A stretch of DNA of 41,721 nt, from contig JAUCEF010000063.1 in NCBI GenBank assembly GCA_033558025.1, positions 1 to 41,721 on the forward strand, written 5' to 3'. The notes beneath the pieces were generated by a model. The model had not been told where the DNA came from. It did no database searches and worked only from the letters and a program-made list of their open reading frames with translations. The DNA is from Phytophthora sp. 'mugwort'. Its lineage: Eukaryota > Oomycota > Peronosporomycetes > Peronosporales > Peronosporaceae. Numbering within the stretch: the first letter of the stretch is position 1; each line of letters begins with the position of its first letter. The position numbers and the translations under genes were made by a program. Below are positions 1-9,933 of this stretch, in pieces.

Positions 1-477
1 ATTTTTTAAAAAGGGTTTGACATCAACAAATATTTCAAAAGTACCTTTCATACTATCGTGAAAAAAAAATAAAGTATTTACTTTTTGAGTAAAAAAAGAA
101 TTATTTATTAAATGGTAATATGATGTAAAAACTTTACTAAACATAACAAACGTTTCTAAAAAAAAAATAAAACTAATTAAAAAAATAATTGGTAAATAAC
201 CAAAATTATTTTTTATTTTATTTTTATCAATTAAAACATTAACATCTAGCATCATAATAACAAATAAAAATAATACAGTAATAGCTCCTACATAAATAAT
301 AATTAACATTATTGATAAAAATTCAATTTCAGAAATTAATAATAATCCAGTTGAATTAGTAAAAACTAATATTAAAAAAAATGCAGAATATATTGTATTT
401 GTAGAATATATTACAAATATAGCTGAAGTTAAAGCTATAGTTGAAAAAGTATAAAAGAAAATTGTTTCGAAATCCAT
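1..477 (-). CDS. nad6: NADH dehydrogenase subunit 6 (partial, arm A copy)
   Basis: First 159 codons of nad6, with the ATG at 475-477 on the minus strand. They match codons 1-159 of the complete copy at 36259-36969. The gene runs off the window start, so its 3' end is not visible. The product is a hydrophobic membrane-arm subunit of complex I. It lies 60 bp upstream of nad5 on the same strand. Confidence 0.95.
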   Translation of the reverse strand, partial: MDFETIFFYTFSTIALTSAIFVIYSTNTIYSAFFLILVFTNSTGLLLISEIEFLSIMLIIIYVGAITVLFLFVIMMLDVNVLIDKNKIKNNFGYLPIIFLISFIFFLETFVMFSKVFTSYYHLINNSFFTQKVNTLFFFHDSMKGTFEIFVDVKPFLKN

Positions 478-537
478 AATGTATTTAAATTATATAAATT
501 TATAATTATATCTTAAAAGATACATATTTTATTATTT

Positions 538-2532
538 TTATTTAATTAATAAAAAAATAAATAAAAATAATAAAATAGTAATAATATTAAAAAAATAAAT
601 AATAGAAAAAAAAATAATATTTATTAAACAAATAATGCTAATTAACATTAATAATGAATAGTGATAAATATAACCTGTTTGTAATAAAATTATTTTTTGA
701 CTTAAGAAAGAAAAAACGGTTATTAAACCAAAAGGACCACACATTTCAATTAAACCTTTATCAATCATTTTATATGTTACATTATAACCAACTTTTAATA
801 TATATTGATTAATAAATTCATAATAAATTTTATCAAAATACCATTTTCTATTTAAAAAATTATAAAAATAAAGACCATATTTTGAAATTTTTAAGTTATA
901 TAAAAATCTAAATTTAAAAAAATATAAATAAAAGGCACAAAATAAGCCACAAAAACTTAAAATAACAGGTAATAATTTAAAAAATGTTGGTAAAAATTCA
1001 GCATCAATCATTTGATTATTAAATGGATTTATATAAATTGAGTTATTCCAAAAATTTGAACCTAACCCAACAAACATATCTTTAGAAATATAACCTATAA
1101 AAATACTACCAAATGCTAAAACTCCTAAAGGAATACCCATTTCTAATGGAACATCATGTGCATTTTTAATAACATTTTTATAGGCATTAGTTTCACTTAA
1201 AAAAGCAAAAAATAATAAACGTGTTGAATAGAATGCCGTAAAAAATGCACCAATAGTACCCAACCAATAAGCAAAATGACCTGTTTCACTAAAACTTGAA
1301 AATGCAACTTCTAATATTAAATCTTTAGAATAAAAACCAGTTAAAAAAGGAAAACCCATTAAAGATAATGAACCTATTAAAAACATTATATAAGTAAAAG
1401 GTAAAATTCTTCTTAAACCACCCATTTTTCTTATATCTTGTTCATCACCCATAGCATGAATTACAGCACCGGAACATAAAAATAATAATGCTTTAAAATA
1501 TGCATGATTTGATAAATGAAAAATAGCTAAAGGATAATTTGATAATCCACAAGCAAAAAACATATAACCTAATTGACTACAAGTAGAATAGGCAACTATT
1601 TTTTTAAAATCATTTTGTACTAGACCAATTGTACTTGAGAAAAAGGCTGTAGAAGCTCCAATAATTGTAATAACTTTTAAAGAAAACATTGAATATTCAA
1701 ACATTGGTGAACAACGTGCAATTAAATAAACACCAGCAGTTACCATAGTCGCTGCATGGATTAATGCCGAAACCGGCGTAGGTCCTTCCATAGCATCGGG
1801 TAACCATAAATGTAAAAAAATTTGAGCAGATTTACCCATAGCACCTATAAAAATTAAAATACACGCAACATCAATAATACTTAAAATATAATTAAAAAAA
1901 ATAAATTTAAAATCTTTAACAATAGAAATTGCTGCAAATGTACTAAAATATTCAATAGTTCTAATATTATAAAAAACAGTTAATACACCTAATAATAAGA
2001 TTAAATCACTAATTCGATTAACTAACATAGCTTTTATAGCTGCTTTATTCGCTTGTAAACGTGTAAACCAAAAATTAATTAATAAATATGAACAAAAACC
2101 AACACCTTCCCATCCAACAAACATTTGCATAAAATTATCACCTGTAACTAATATAATCATAAAAAAAGTAAATAGTGATAAATATGACATAAATCTAGAT
2201 AAATGTGGATCATGATCCATATATTTAGAAGAATATAAATGAACTAAAGTTGAAATACTTGTTACAACAATTAACATTATCATAGTTAAACTATCAAATA
2301 AAAAACACCAATTACAATTAAATAAACCACTATTAATCCAATTTGAAATATAAATAATATACTCATATTCATTTGTAATTGAATTATATATAATAATAAA
2401 TGAAAAAAGACAACTTAAAAAAGTTGTTAATGTGGTTATAAATACAGAACCTTTACGGCCAATATAAAAACCAAATAATCCAGAAGCTACTGAACCTAAA
2501 AAAGGTAAAAAAATTAAAGTTAATAATAACAT
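538..2532 (-). CDS. nad5: NADH dehydrogenase subunit 5
   Basis: Membrane-arm, antiporter-like proton-pumping subunit of complex I in the inner membrane. The 664-residue length is normal for the family. Family motifs visible include YLLINFW followed by TRLQANKAAIKAM, then LHLWLPDAMEGPTPVSALIH with its functional Lys/His region, then VAYSTCSQLGYM and SNHAYFKALLFLCSGAVIH. The protein is made of repeated hydrophobic helices and ends in a long, very hydrophobic C-terminal helix. ATG start, TAA stop. The 204-bp leader towards atp1 holds a 26-base palindrome and an ATTCTTTAAGAAGAAT hairpin. An identical copy lies in arm B. Confidence 0.98.
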   Translation of the reverse strand: MLLLTLIFLPFLGSVASGLFGFYIGRKGSVFITTLTTFLSCLFSFIIIYNSITNEYEYIIYISNWINSGLFNCNWCFLFDSLTMIMLIVVTSISTLVHLYSSKYMDHDPHLSRFMSYLSLFTFFMIILVTGDNFMQMFVGWEGVGFCSYLLINFWFTRLQANKAAIKAMLVNRISDLILLLGVLTVFYNIRTIEYFSTFAAISIVKDFKFIFFNYILSIIDVACILIFIGAMGKSAQIFLHLWLPDAMEGPTPVSALIHAATMVTAGVYLIARCSPMFEYSMFSLKVITIIGASTAFFSSTIGLVQNDFKKIVAYSTCSQLGYMFFACGLSNYPLAIFHLSNHAYFKALLFLCSGAVIHAMGDEQDIRKMGGLRRILPFTYIMFLIGSLSLMGFPFLTGFYSKDLILEVAFSSFSETGHFAYWLGTIGAFFTAFYSTRLLFFAFLSETNAYKNVIKNAHDVPLEMGIPLGVLAFGSIFIGYISKDMFVGLGSNFWNNSIYINPFNNQMIDAEFLPTFFKLLPVILSFCGLFCAFYLYFFKFRFLYNLKISKYGLYFYNFLNRKWYFDKIYYEFINQYILKVGYNVTYKMIDKGLIEMCGPFGLITVFSFLSQKIILLQTGYIYHYSLLMLISIICLINIIFFSIIYFFNIITILLFLFIFLLIK

Positions 2533-2641
2533 AATAGAATAAAATAAATTTAAATTATTTAAAAATATAATAATAATTTTAAAATAATTCTTCTTAAAGA
2601 ATAAATATTTTTTAAAAAATTAATATTAGAATAATATTTAA

Positions 2642-2667
2642 AATTATTTTCTATATAGAAAATAATT
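2642..2667. repeat. 26-base perfect palindrome in the nad5 leader (arm A)
   Basis: Perfect self-complementary sequence centred on CTATATAG, between atp1 and nad5. It could form an RNA hairpin in the atp1-nad5 transcript or a cruciform. Its function is unknown. The same element lies at 34069-34094. Confidence 0.6.
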
Positions 2668-2736
2668 AATTTTTATCTGTTATGTTTTATTTACAAAATA
2701 TTATAATTATTTTTTATTAATAAAAAAATAATTATA

Positions 2737-4266
2737 TTATTTTGTAATAAAATTATTAGTAAAATTTGTTGCTAAAATATTAAGTTTTTTTTCTAATTCT
2801 TTAGATATTTCTTTTTTATTTAAGATTTCTTCTAAAATATTAAAATGATTATTTTTTATAAAATTTAACCAACTAATTTCAAAACTTGAAATTTTATCAA
2901 CAGCAATTTTATCTAAGAAACCACGTACACCTAAATAAATAATTACAATTTGATTTTCAACAGATAACGGTATATTTAAACCTTGTTTTAACATTTCTGT
3001 TAATCTAATCCCTCTATTTAATTGTTGTTGAGTTGTAGCATCTAAATCAGAACCAAATTGAGCAAATGCTTGTACTTCTCTAAATTGTGCTAATTCTAAT
3101 TTCATTGTACCAGCAATTTGTTTCATAGCTTTAATTTGTGCAGAAGAACCAACACGACTTACAGATAATCCAACACTAATTGCAGGTCTTTGACCTTCAT
3201 TAAATAATTCTGTTTCTAAAAAAATTTGTCCATCAGTAATTGAAATAACATTTGTTGGAATATAAGCAGAAACATCTCCAGCTTGTGTTTCAATAATAGG
3301 TAATGCGGTTAATGAACCACCACCAATTTTTTTATTCATTTTAGCAGCTCTTTCTAATAAACGAGAGTGTAAATAAAAAACATCTCCAGGATAAGCTTCT
3401 CTACCTGGAGGTCTTCTTAATAATAAAGACATTTGTCTATAAGCTACCGCTTGTTTTGATAAATCATCATAGAAAATAACAGCATGTTTACCATTATCTC
3501 TAAAATATTCACCTAAAGCACAACCAGTATATGGAGCTAAATATTGTAAGGGTGCTGAATCTGAAGCAGTAGCCGCTACAATAACAGAAAAAAACATTGC
3601 ATTTTTTTCTTCTAAAGTTTTTGTTAATTCAGCAATTGTTGATCTTTTTTGACCAACACCTACATAAATACAATATAATTGATTATTTATATCTTTTTTT
3701 AAATGAGGTTCTCTTTGATTAATTATAGTATCAATAGCAATAGATGTTTTACCTGTTTGTCTATCACCAATAATTAATTCCCTTTGACCACGACCAATAG
3801 GAATTAAACTATCTACAGCTTTTAAACCTGTTTGTACAGGTTGTTTAACACTTTCTCTAGGCATAATACCTGGAGCTTTAACTTCAACTCTACTTTCTAA
3901 TTTACTGTTAATTTGACCTTTACCATCAATGGGTTGTCCTAAAGCATCAACTACTCTACCTAATACTTCAGGTCCTACAGGTACACTAACAATAGATCCA
4001 GTTCTTCGTACAAAATTACCTTCTTGAATTTCTCTATCATTACTAAAAACAACAACACCAACAACATCAGGTTCTAAATTTAAAGCCATTCCTTTAATAT
4101 TACCATTATTAAATTCAACCATTTCACCTGCTTGAATTTTAGTTAAACCATAACATCTTGCAATACCATCACTCATTGAAAGAACAATACCTGTTTCTTG
4201 TAAACTTTTTTCATCTTTATATTTTTTAATATTTGATTCCAGTATATATGATAATTCAATAGCCAT
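2737..4266 (-). CDS. atp1: ATP synthase F1 subunit alpha
   Basis: Non-catalytic nucleotide-binding subunit of the matrix F1 head of ATP synthase, 509 residues, full length. The Walker A motif GDRQTGKT is at residues 167-174, and the Walker B region [20 protein letters not shown] and [20 protein letters not shown] follow. The C-terminal region includes [20 protein letters not shown] start, TAA stop. atp1 is often nuclear in other eukaryotes, and keeping it in the organelle agrees with a stramenopile-like mitochondrial genome. It lies between nad5 and trnE, all on the minus strand. After the stop there is a hairpin of the form ATAATTATTTTT...AAAAATAATTAT. Confidence 0.98.
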   Translation of the reverse strand: MAIELSYILESNIKKYKDEKSLQETGIVLSMSDGIARCYGLTKIQAGEMVEFNNGNIKGMALNLEPDVVGVVVFSNDREIQEGNFVRRTGSIVSVPVGPEVLGRVVDALGQPIDGKGQINSKLESRVEVKAPGIMPRESVKQPVQTGLKAVDSLIPIGRGQRELIIGDRQTGKTSIAIDTIINQREPHLKKDINNQLYCIYVGVGQKRSTIAELTKTLEEKNAMFFSVIVAATASDSAPLQYLAPYTGCALGEYFRDNGKHAVIFYDDLSKQAVAYRQMSLLLRRPPGREAYPGDVFYLHSRLLERAAKMNKKIGGGSLTALPIIETQAGDVSAYIPTNVISITDGQIFLETELFNEGQRPAISVGLSVSRVGSSAQIKAMKQIAGTMKLELAQFREVQAFAQFGSDLDATTQQQLNRGIRLTEMLKQGLNIPLSVENQIVIIYLGVRGFLDKIAVDKISSFEISWLNFIKNNHFNILEEILNKKEISKELEKKLNILATNFTNNFITK

Positions 4267-4345
4267 AGAGGTTATTAAATTATCATATTATTTAATAATT
4301 ATAAATTATTATAATTACCAAAATATATCAAATATATATTTTTTA

Positions 4346-4417
4346 TACCCTTTACGAGAATTGAACTCGTATTTTTACCGTGAAAAGGTAATGTCCTAAC
4401 CATTAGACTAAAAGGGC
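4346..4417 (-). tRNA. trnE(uuc): tRNA-Glu (TTC)
   Basis: Cloverleaf with acceptor GCCCTTT/AAAGGGT (one G-T pair), T arm ACGAG-TTCAATT-CTCGT and anticodon TTC within CCTTTTCACGG. It sits between nad4 and atp1 in the same direction, probably as a processing punctuation mark. Confidence 0.95.
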
Positions 4418-4441
4418 TTTTTATTAAACAAAAAATTTTGT

Positions 4442-5917
4442 TTAATAAAAATAAGAAAAATCAATATGTATTAAAATTTTTGAAACACTTTCATGCATAC
4501 AACTTTCAAAAATTTTAGGATATAAACCTAATAAAAAGATATTTATAATTAATATTAAATGAATTAAAAATTCACGATAAGTTAAATCATAATAAATTTT
4601 TAAATAAATATTTTGAATATTACCATAACAAATTCGATTATAAAATAATAAAGAATATACCCCACCCAAAAACATACCAATTGTCGCAAAAACAGCTGTT
4701 GTAGTATTATCTTCAAAAACTCCAGTTAAAATAAGAATTTCACCCACAAAACTACTTGAACCTGGAATAGACATATTTGCTAATACATAAATAAATAATG
4801 CAATACAAAATAAAGGCATTGTATGTGCTAAACCACCATAATAATTAATAAATCTTGTATGATATCGATCATATAAACATCCAATTGAAAAAAATAAACC
4901 ACTCGATACTAAACCATGACTAATCATTTGAATAATACTACCTTCTAATCCTTGAATAGTTAAAGAAAAAATACCCAATATTATAAAATTCATATGAGCA
5001 ACTGATGCATAAGCAATAATACGTTTCAAATCTGTTTGTCGTATAGCTGTTAATGACGCATAAATAACAGATATTAAACATAAAACTAAAATATACGGTG
5101 TAAAATATAATGCAGCTTTAGGAAATAAAGGAACTAAAAACCTAATCATACCGTATGATCCTAATTTTAATAAAATACCAGCTAATAGTACAGAACCTGC
5201 GGTAGGTGCTTCAACATGTGCTTCCGGTAACCAAACATGAAAAGGTAACATTGGAACTTTAACAGCAAATGATAAAAAAAAAGCTAAGAAATAAAATTTT
5301 TCATATGAAAAATTAAAATTACTATAATATAATATTTGATAATCAGTTGTACCCACAGTTAAAAATAAATGAATAATGGCAATAAACATAAATAATGAAC
5401 CTGCTAATGTATACATAAAAAACAAATATGAAGCTTTAATTTTACGTTCTCTTGAACCCCAAATACCTATAATTAAAAACATAGGAATTAATACACTTTC
5501 AAAGAAAATATAAAAAATAAGTACATCTAATATACTAAATGAAATGATTAAACAAAATTCTAAAATAAAATATAAAATAAAATATTCTTTTATATTTTTA
5601 TTAATCATTTCATAACTAATTAACATACAGATTGGAATCAAAAATGTTGTTAAAATTATAAAAAATAATGAAATACCATCAATACCTAAATAAAAATTAA
5701 TATTAAATTGACTAATCCATTCTATTTTAAATAAATATTGAAAATTAGAAGTTGATTTATCAAATAAAATCCATAAAGGTAATGACATTAAAAAAATGAA
5801 AAAAGACATAAAAATACTAAAATTTTTTATAAATTTTTCATTTTTCGAAAAAGCTAATATAATAACCGTAATTAATGGTAAAATAAGTAAAAAAATTAAT
5901 ATAAACTTATTAAACAT
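4442..5917 (-). CDS. nad4: NADH dehydrogenase subunit 4
   Basis: Antiporter-like proton-pumping membrane subunit of complex I, 491 residues. Typical motifs are YLGIDGISLFF, FESVLIPMFLIIGIWGSRER, KVPMLPFHVWLPEAHVEAPT, GSVLLAGILLKLGSYG and AYASVAHMNF. The start is set at ATG 5917, giving MFNKFIL. An upstream in-frame ATG would add 24 residues, but that stretch lies inside trnH and encodes tRNA sequence, not protein. TAA stop, 24 bp before trnE. Confidence 0.97.
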   Translation of the reverse strand: MFNKFILIFLLILPLITVIILAFSKNEKFIKNFSIFMSFFIFLMSLPLWILFDKSTSNFQYLFKIEWISQFNINFYLGIDGISLFFIILTTFLIPICMLISYEMINKNIKEYFILYFILEFCLIISFSILDVLIFYIFFESVLIPMFLIIGIWGSRERKIKASYLFFMYTLAGSLFMFIAIIHLFLTVGTTDYQILYYSNFNFSYEKFYFLAFFLSFAVKVPMLPFHVWLPEAHVEAPTAGSVLLAGILLKLGSYGMIRFLVPLFPKAALYFTPYILVLCLISVIYASLTAIRQTDLKRIIAYASVAHMNFIILGIFSLTIQGLEGSIIQMISHGLVSSGLFFSIGCLYDRYHTRFINYYGGLAHTMPLFCIALFIYVLANMSIPGSSSFVGEILILTGVFEDNTTTAVFATIGMFLGGVYSLLFYNRICYGNIQNIYLKIYYDLTYREFLIHLILIINIFLLGLYPKIFESCMHESVSKILIHIDFSYFY

Positions 5918-5939
5918 AAAAAAATTTAATTTAAAAATG

Positions 5940-6012
5940 GGCGAAAAATGGGACTTGAACCCATAACACTTAGACCCACAATCTAACACTCTACCTTTAA
6001 GTTATAATCGCC
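5940..6012 (-). tRNA. trnH(gug): tRNA-His (GTG)
   Basis: Anticodon GTG in the loop of TTAGATTGTGGGTCTAA, and T arm ATGGG-TTCAAGT-CCCAT. The 5' G faces a discriminator C, as expected of the extra G-1 in tRNA-His. The acceptor has two T-T mismatches (pairs 5 and 6). It lies between rpl10 and nad4, 3 bp from the rpl10 stop. Confidence 0.92.
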
Positions 6013-6015
6013 TTT

Positions 6016-6435
6016 TTAAATTTTTCTTAAATAATATATAAAATTTAAAAATGATTGAACAATTAAATTATTTAAAGGTGGATAGTTTTTAGATAATATT
6101 TGTTTTACTTTTAAATTAGAATAAATATTATTTTGAATACTCAAATAAATTAATTCAAGTTTTTTAAAATTATATAAATCCCTTATTAAATTTAATTCAT
6201 TATTTCCATAAATTATTAAAATAGAACCTTGTCCTTTTAATTTTAAAAAAATATCAATAATTAAATTTTGATTTAATATTAAAGATTTATAATCAAATTT
6301 TTTAATTTTTTTTTTTAAAGATATTATTTCATTAATATTTAAATCATTATAACGAAATATATATATATATTTATAAGTTTGTTTAATTTTTTGTAATTGA
6401 TTTAATTTATACTTTTTAAATTTTTTTTTTTGCAT
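6016..6435 (-). CDS. rpl10: Probable mitochondrial ribosomal protein L10
   Basis: A basic 139-residue protein. By eye its order of features follows bacterial uL10. The N-terminal helix is rich in Lys. Then come YIYIFRYNDLNINEIISLKK and FDYKSLILNQNLI, corresponding to the VVxxYRGLTVxExxxLRxxL...YxVxKNTL segment. After that come LKGQGSILIIYGN, corresponding to the LxGPTAxxF strand, and a C-terminal LPS-like turn as NYPPLNNLIVQSFLN. uL10 anchors the ribosomal stalk to the large subunit. Mitochondrial rpl10 is known in plants, some green algae and some protists. It lies between nad7 and trnH on the same strand. The gene could be a different small basic ORF, and a profile search would settle this. 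Confidence 0.65.
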   Translation of the reverse strand: MQKKKFKKYKLNQLQKIKQTYKYIYIFRYNDLNINEIISLKKKIKKFDYKSLILNQNLIIDIFLKLKGQGSILIIYGNNELNLIRDLYNFKKLELIYLSIQNNIYSNLKVKQILSKNYPPLNNLIVQSFLNFIYYLRKI

Positions 6436-6473
6436 AATTTATTGAAAATAAAATTTTATTCTAATAATTAATA

Positions 6474-7652
6474 TTAACGATCAATTTCACCAAAAACAAC
6501 ATCTAAAGTACCAATAATTGTAACAACATCAGCAATCATATGATTTTTAGCTATAAAATCTAATGCTTGTAAATGTAAAAATCCTGGTGATTTAATTTTA
6601 CATCTGTAGGGTTTATTTGTACCATCTGCTACTAAATAAACACCATACTCACCTTTAGGTGCCTCAATAACTGTATAAGTTTCACCAGCATTTACACAAA
6701 TATTTTCTGAATAATATTTAAAATGATGAATTAAAGACTCCATAGAATTTTTAATTTGAATTCTATTTGGATTTGTAATTTTTTTATCATCTAATTTAAT
6801 AGGACCTTGGGGAATTTTATTAAGTACTTGCAAAATAATTCGAATTGATTGTCGCATTTCTTCTATTCTAATTAAATAACGATCATAACAATCGCCATTT
6901 GTACCTACAGGTATATCAAATTTTAATTGATCATAAATTTCATAAGGTTGTGTTTTACGTAAATCCCATGAAATACCTGATCCACGTAACATAACACCAC
7001 TAAAACCAAAATTTAAAGCATCTTTAGCAGATATAATACCAATATCTACTAATCTTTGTTTCCAAATTCTATTATTAGTTAACATTTCTTCAATTTCATC
7101 TAAACGGGTATTAAATTGTTCACAAAAAATATATATATCATTTAACAAACCTTTAGGCAAATCTTGATTAACACCTCCAGGTCTAAAATAAGCTGCATGC
7201 ATACGTGCACCAGAAACACGTTCATAAAATTCCATTAATTTCTCACGTTCTTCAAATCCCCAAAAATAAGGTGTCATAGCTCCTACATCTAAAGCATGAC
7301 AACATACAGCTAATAAATGATTTAAGATACGTGTTATTTCTGAAAATAAAACTCTTATATATTGTGCTCGTAAAGGTATATCACAATTTAATAATTTTTC
7401 AATAGCCAAAACATATGCATGTTCTTGACACATCATAGATACATAATCTAAACGATCAAAATAAGGTAACGCCTGTAAATAATTTTTATATTCAATTAAT
7501 TTTTCTGTACCTCTATGTAATAAACCTATATGTGAATCAGCTTTTTTAACAACTTCACCGTTTAATTCTAAAATTAAACGTAAAACACCATGAGCCGCTG
7601 GATGTTGTGGACCAAAATTTATAGAAAAATTTTTAATTTTTTTTAATGACAT
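6474..7652 (-). CDS. nad7: NADH dehydrogenase subunit 7 (49-kDa type)
   Basis: Peripheral-arm subunit of complex I that, with the PSST-type subunit, forms the quinone-binding pocket. Its 392 residues are the normal mitochondrial length. Clear motifs are [20 protein letters not shown] near the N-terminus, [34 protein letters not shown], and the terminal [11 protein letters not shown]. The ATG is preceded by a run of about 20 A. This is the first gene of the minus-strand block that diverges from nad2, and it is followed by rpl10. Confidence 0.98.
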   Translation of the reverse strand: MSLKKIKNFSINFGPQHPAAHGVLRLILELNGEVVKKADSHIGLLHRGTEKLIEYKNYLQALPYFDRLDYVSMMCQEHAYVLAIEKLLNCDIPLRAQYIRVLFSEITRILNHLLAVCCHALDVGAMTPYFWGFEEREKLMEFYERVSGARMHAAYFRPGGVNQDLPKGLLNDIYIFCEQFNTRLDEIEEMLTNNRIWKQRLVDIGIISAKDALNFGFSGVMLRGSGISWDLRKTQPYEIYDQLKFDIPVGTNGDCYDRYLIRIEEMRQSIRIILQVLNKIPQGPIKLDDKKITNPNRIQIKNSMESLIHHFKYYSENICVNAGETYTVIEAPKGEYGVYLVADGTNKPYRCKIKSPGFLHLQALDFIAKNHMIADVVTIIGTLDVVFGEIDR

Positions 7653-7768
7653 TTTTTTTTTTTTTTTTTTTTAATAAAAATATAATATTTATAAATTAAT
7701 TTTTTTATAAATATATAGCATATATAGTAAGTAAGTATTTTTAAAATATTTATTTCTTTTATTACATT
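7653..7768. promoter_or_regulatory. Divergent spacer between nad7 and nad2 (candidate bidirectional promoter, arm A)
   Basis: The only head-to-head gene junction in the arm. All genes to the left read minus and all to the right read plus, so both transcription blocks probably begin here or read through it. It holds a 21-base T run next to nad7 and the less repetitive stretch ATATAGCATATATAGTAAGT. No known promoter consensus is recognised. The call rests on layout only. Confidence 0.45.
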
Positions 7769-9262
7769 ATGTTTTTTCAGGAAATTTTTAATAATAATTT
7801 TGAAATTATTATCCCCGAATTTTTTTTAACAACTTTTTTATTAATTTTATTATTATTTGGTGTTTTTTATAAAAAAAATCAAAATGCTCAAAAAATTTTG
7901 ATTATTAAAAATATTACTACTATAATAATATATTTATTATTAATTCTTTTAATATTAACGTTAAATATAACAAATATTTCAAGTAACATATTAAATGGTG
8001 TATTACTTATTAATAATTTTACACAATTTATTAAAATAATTTTAATTTTATTAACAATTATTTGTTTTTTAATACAACAAAAATATTTAATACAACAAAA
8101 AATAAATTCATATGAAATTAATATATTAATGTTAATATCATTATTGGGTTTAATGTTATTGGTATCTGCAAATCATTTTATTACTTTATATTTAGCAATT
8201 GAATTACAAAGTTTAAGTTTTTATATATTAACATCCACCCAAAAAAAATCGATATTATCAATTGAGGCTGGTTTAAAATATTTTATTTTAGGATCAATTG
8301 CTTCAGGTTTTATTCTATTTGGTTCTTCAATAATTTATGCTATTACAGGTTCATTAAATTTTAATAATATTTTTTTAATATTATCAAATATAAATTTTTT
8401 AGATAATATAAATATATTAATTAGTTTATCTTATGGATTAATTTTTATTTTAGTTGGTATTTTATTTAAAATAGGTGCTACACCTTTTCATTTTTGGTTG
8501 CCTGATGTATATGAAGGTGCTCCAAATAATATTTCAAGTTTTTTTGCTATTGTACCAAAAATTGCTTTTATAGGAATTTTAATTCGTTTATTTTTTGAGA
8601 TTTTTTTTAATATTTCATATTTCTTTGAAATTTTTTTTTATATTATTTCATTTTTATCTATGTTAATCGGTGCATTATCGGCATTACAACAAAAAAAAAT
8701 CAAAAGATTATTAGCTTATAGTGCAATAAGTCATGTAGGTTTTATATTAATAGGATTTACTTCAAATATGTTAAATAATATTCCATTTATTTTATTATAT
8801 ATTATAATTTATATTATAACAAGTATTAATTTATGGACTTCTTATTTATCTTTAAATATCAATCATAAACCAATTAAATATTTAACAGATTTATCAAATA
8901 TATATACTATTAATAAATTAATTGCTATTATTATAATCATAAATATTTTTTCATTAGCTGGTATACCCCCATTAGCGGGTTTTTTTTCAAAATTATTTAT
9001 ATTTTTTTCAGCTATTAAAAATAATTATTTTAGTTTAGTATTTTTTGGTATTATTATAAGTGTTTTAAGCTCTTTTTATTATTTAAAAATAATTAAAATT
9101 ATTTATTTTGAAAAAATATTTAGAAAAATGTATATTTCACAAATAAATAAAAGTCAAAGTATAATATTATTAATTAGTACTCAATTTATTTTATTTTTAT
9201 TTATTTATCCTAATATTATATTAATAAATTTAAACAAAATTTATTTATATTTATTAATATAA
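7769..9262 (+). CDS. nad2: NADH dehydrogenase subunit 2
   Basis: Antiporter-like proton-pumping membrane subunit of complex I, 497 residues. Motifs include LYLAIELQSLSFYILTS, EAGLKYFILGSIASGFILFG, KIGATPFHFWLPDVYEGAP and LLAYSAISHVGFILIGF. The protein has many hydrophobic helices. ATG start, TAA stop. It is the first gene of the plus-strand block, and trnF follows after 6 bp. Confidence 0.97.
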   Translation: MFFQEIFNNNFEIIIPEFFLTTFLLILLLFGVFYKKNQNAQKILIIKNITTIIIYLLLILLILTLNITNISSNILNGVLLINNFTQFIKIILILLTIICFLIQQKYLIQQKINSYEINILMLISLLGLMLLVSANHFITLYLAIELQSLSFYILTSTQKKSILSIEAGLKYFILGSIASGFILFGSSIIYAITGSLNFNNIFLILSNINFLDNINILISLSYGLIFILVGILFKIGATPFHFWLPDVYEGAPNNISSFFAIVPKIAFIGILIRLFFEIFFNISYFFEIFFYIISFLSMLIGALSALQQKKIKRLLAYSAISHVGFILIGFTSNMLNNIPFILLYIIIYIITSINLWTSYLSLNINHKPIKYLTDLSNIYTINKLIAIIIIINIFSLAGIPPLAGFFSKLFIFFSAIKNNYFSLVFFGIIISVLSSFYYLKIIKIIYFEKIFRKMYISQINKSQSIILLISTQFILFLFIYPNIILINLNKIYLYLLI

Positions 9263-9268
9263 TATTTA

Positions 9269-9342
9269 GTTTGGATAGCTCAGTTGGTTAGAGTAAAAGA
9301 CTGAAAATCTTTGTGTCGGTGGTTCAAATCCACCTCCAGACA
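9269..9342 (+). tRNA. trnF(gaa): tRNA-Phe (GAA)
   Basis: Acceptor GTTTGGA/TCCAGAC, anticodon GAA within ACTGAAAATC, T arm GGTGG-TTCAAAT-CCACC. It lies between nad2 and rps10. Confidence 0.95.
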
Positions 9343-9358
9343 ATTTTATTATTAAAAT

Positions 9359-9685
9359 ATGTATCTTTTAAGAATAACTTTTAAATCATTTCAAAAAATA
9401 AATCAACTCAAACAAAATTTATTAAAATTAAAAAAAATTAATAAATTCAAAAATATTCAAATACCCGGTGTATTTCAAACAAAACAAAAAAAAAAAATTT
9501 TTACATTATTAAGATCTCCCCATGTAAATAAAAAATCACGTGAACATTTTATTCATAAAAATTATACTTCTAAAATTAATATAAAATTTAAAAATATTTT
9601 TTATTTATTAAATTTTTTAGTTTTAATTAAAAAATTTTTATCTAAAAATTCATTAATAAATATTAAAATTATAAAAAAAAATTAA
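9359..9685 (+). CDS. rps10: Ribosomal protein S10
   Basis: Small-subunit ribosomal protein uS10, 108 residues, near the usual length. The diagnostic block FTLLRSPHVNKKSREHF matches the highly conserved YTVLRSPHVNKKSREQF of S10. The N-terminal LRITFKSF corresponds to the first beta strand, and the PGVFQTKQKK stretch to the GPxPLPTKxxx loop. ATG start. It sits between trnF and the trnR-trnQ-trnI-trnV cluster. Confidence 0.93.
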   Translation: MYLLRITFKSFQKINQLKQNLLKLKKINKFKNIQIPGVFQTKQKKKIFTLLRSPHVNKKSREHFIHKNYTSKINIKFKNIFYLLNFLVLIKKFLSKNSLINIKIIKKN

Positions 9686-9695
9686 AATTAAACTT

Positions 9696-9769
9696 ATGCT
9701 TATAGCTTAAATGGATAAAGCGTTAGATTGCGGATCTATAAAATGAAAGTTCAAATCTTTCTAAGCATA
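9696..9769 (+). tRNA. trnR(gcg): tRNA-Arg (GCG)
   Basis: Acceptor ATGCTTA/TAAGCAT, D stem GCTT/AAGC, anticodon loop TTGCGGA giving GCG, T arm GAAAG-TTCAAAT-CTTTC. The first anticodon-stem pair is T-T. It reads CGN arginine codons, while a second tRNA-Arg (TCT) reads AGA/AGG. Confidence 0.92.
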
Positions 9770-9783
9770 TATTTTATTTATTT

Positions 9784-9855
9784 TGAAGTATAGCCAAGTG
9801 GTAAGGCCTCCGTTTTTGGTACGGAAAATCAAAGGTTCGAATCCTTTTACTTCAA
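9784..9855 (+). tRNA. trnQ(uug): tRNA-Gln (TTG)
   Basis: Acceptor TGAAGTA/TACTTCA, anticodon stem TCCGT/ACGGA with loop TTTTGGT giving TTG, and a normal T arm with TTCGAAT. It is second in the four-tRNA cluster before rps12. Confidence 0.95.
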
Positions 9856-9857
9856 AA

Positions 9858-9931
9858 GGGCCTATAACTCAGTTGGTTAGAGTATACGCCTGATAAGTGT
9901 AAAGTCAGTAGTTCAAATCTACTTAGGCCCA
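9858..9931 (+). tRNA. trnI(gau): tRNA-Ile (GAT)
   Basis: Acceptor GGGCCTA/TAGGCCC, anticodon GAT within GCCTGATAAGT, T loop TTCAAAT. It is separated from trnQ and trnV by 2 bp each. Confidence 0.95.
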
Positions 9932-9933
9932 AT

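Noticed and set aside
5918..5989. N-terminal extensions of nad4, nad3 and rps12 reading through trnH, trnD and trnV
   Set aside because: The added residues are translated tRNA sequence. Each gene has an ATG just after the tRNA that gives the normal protein length.
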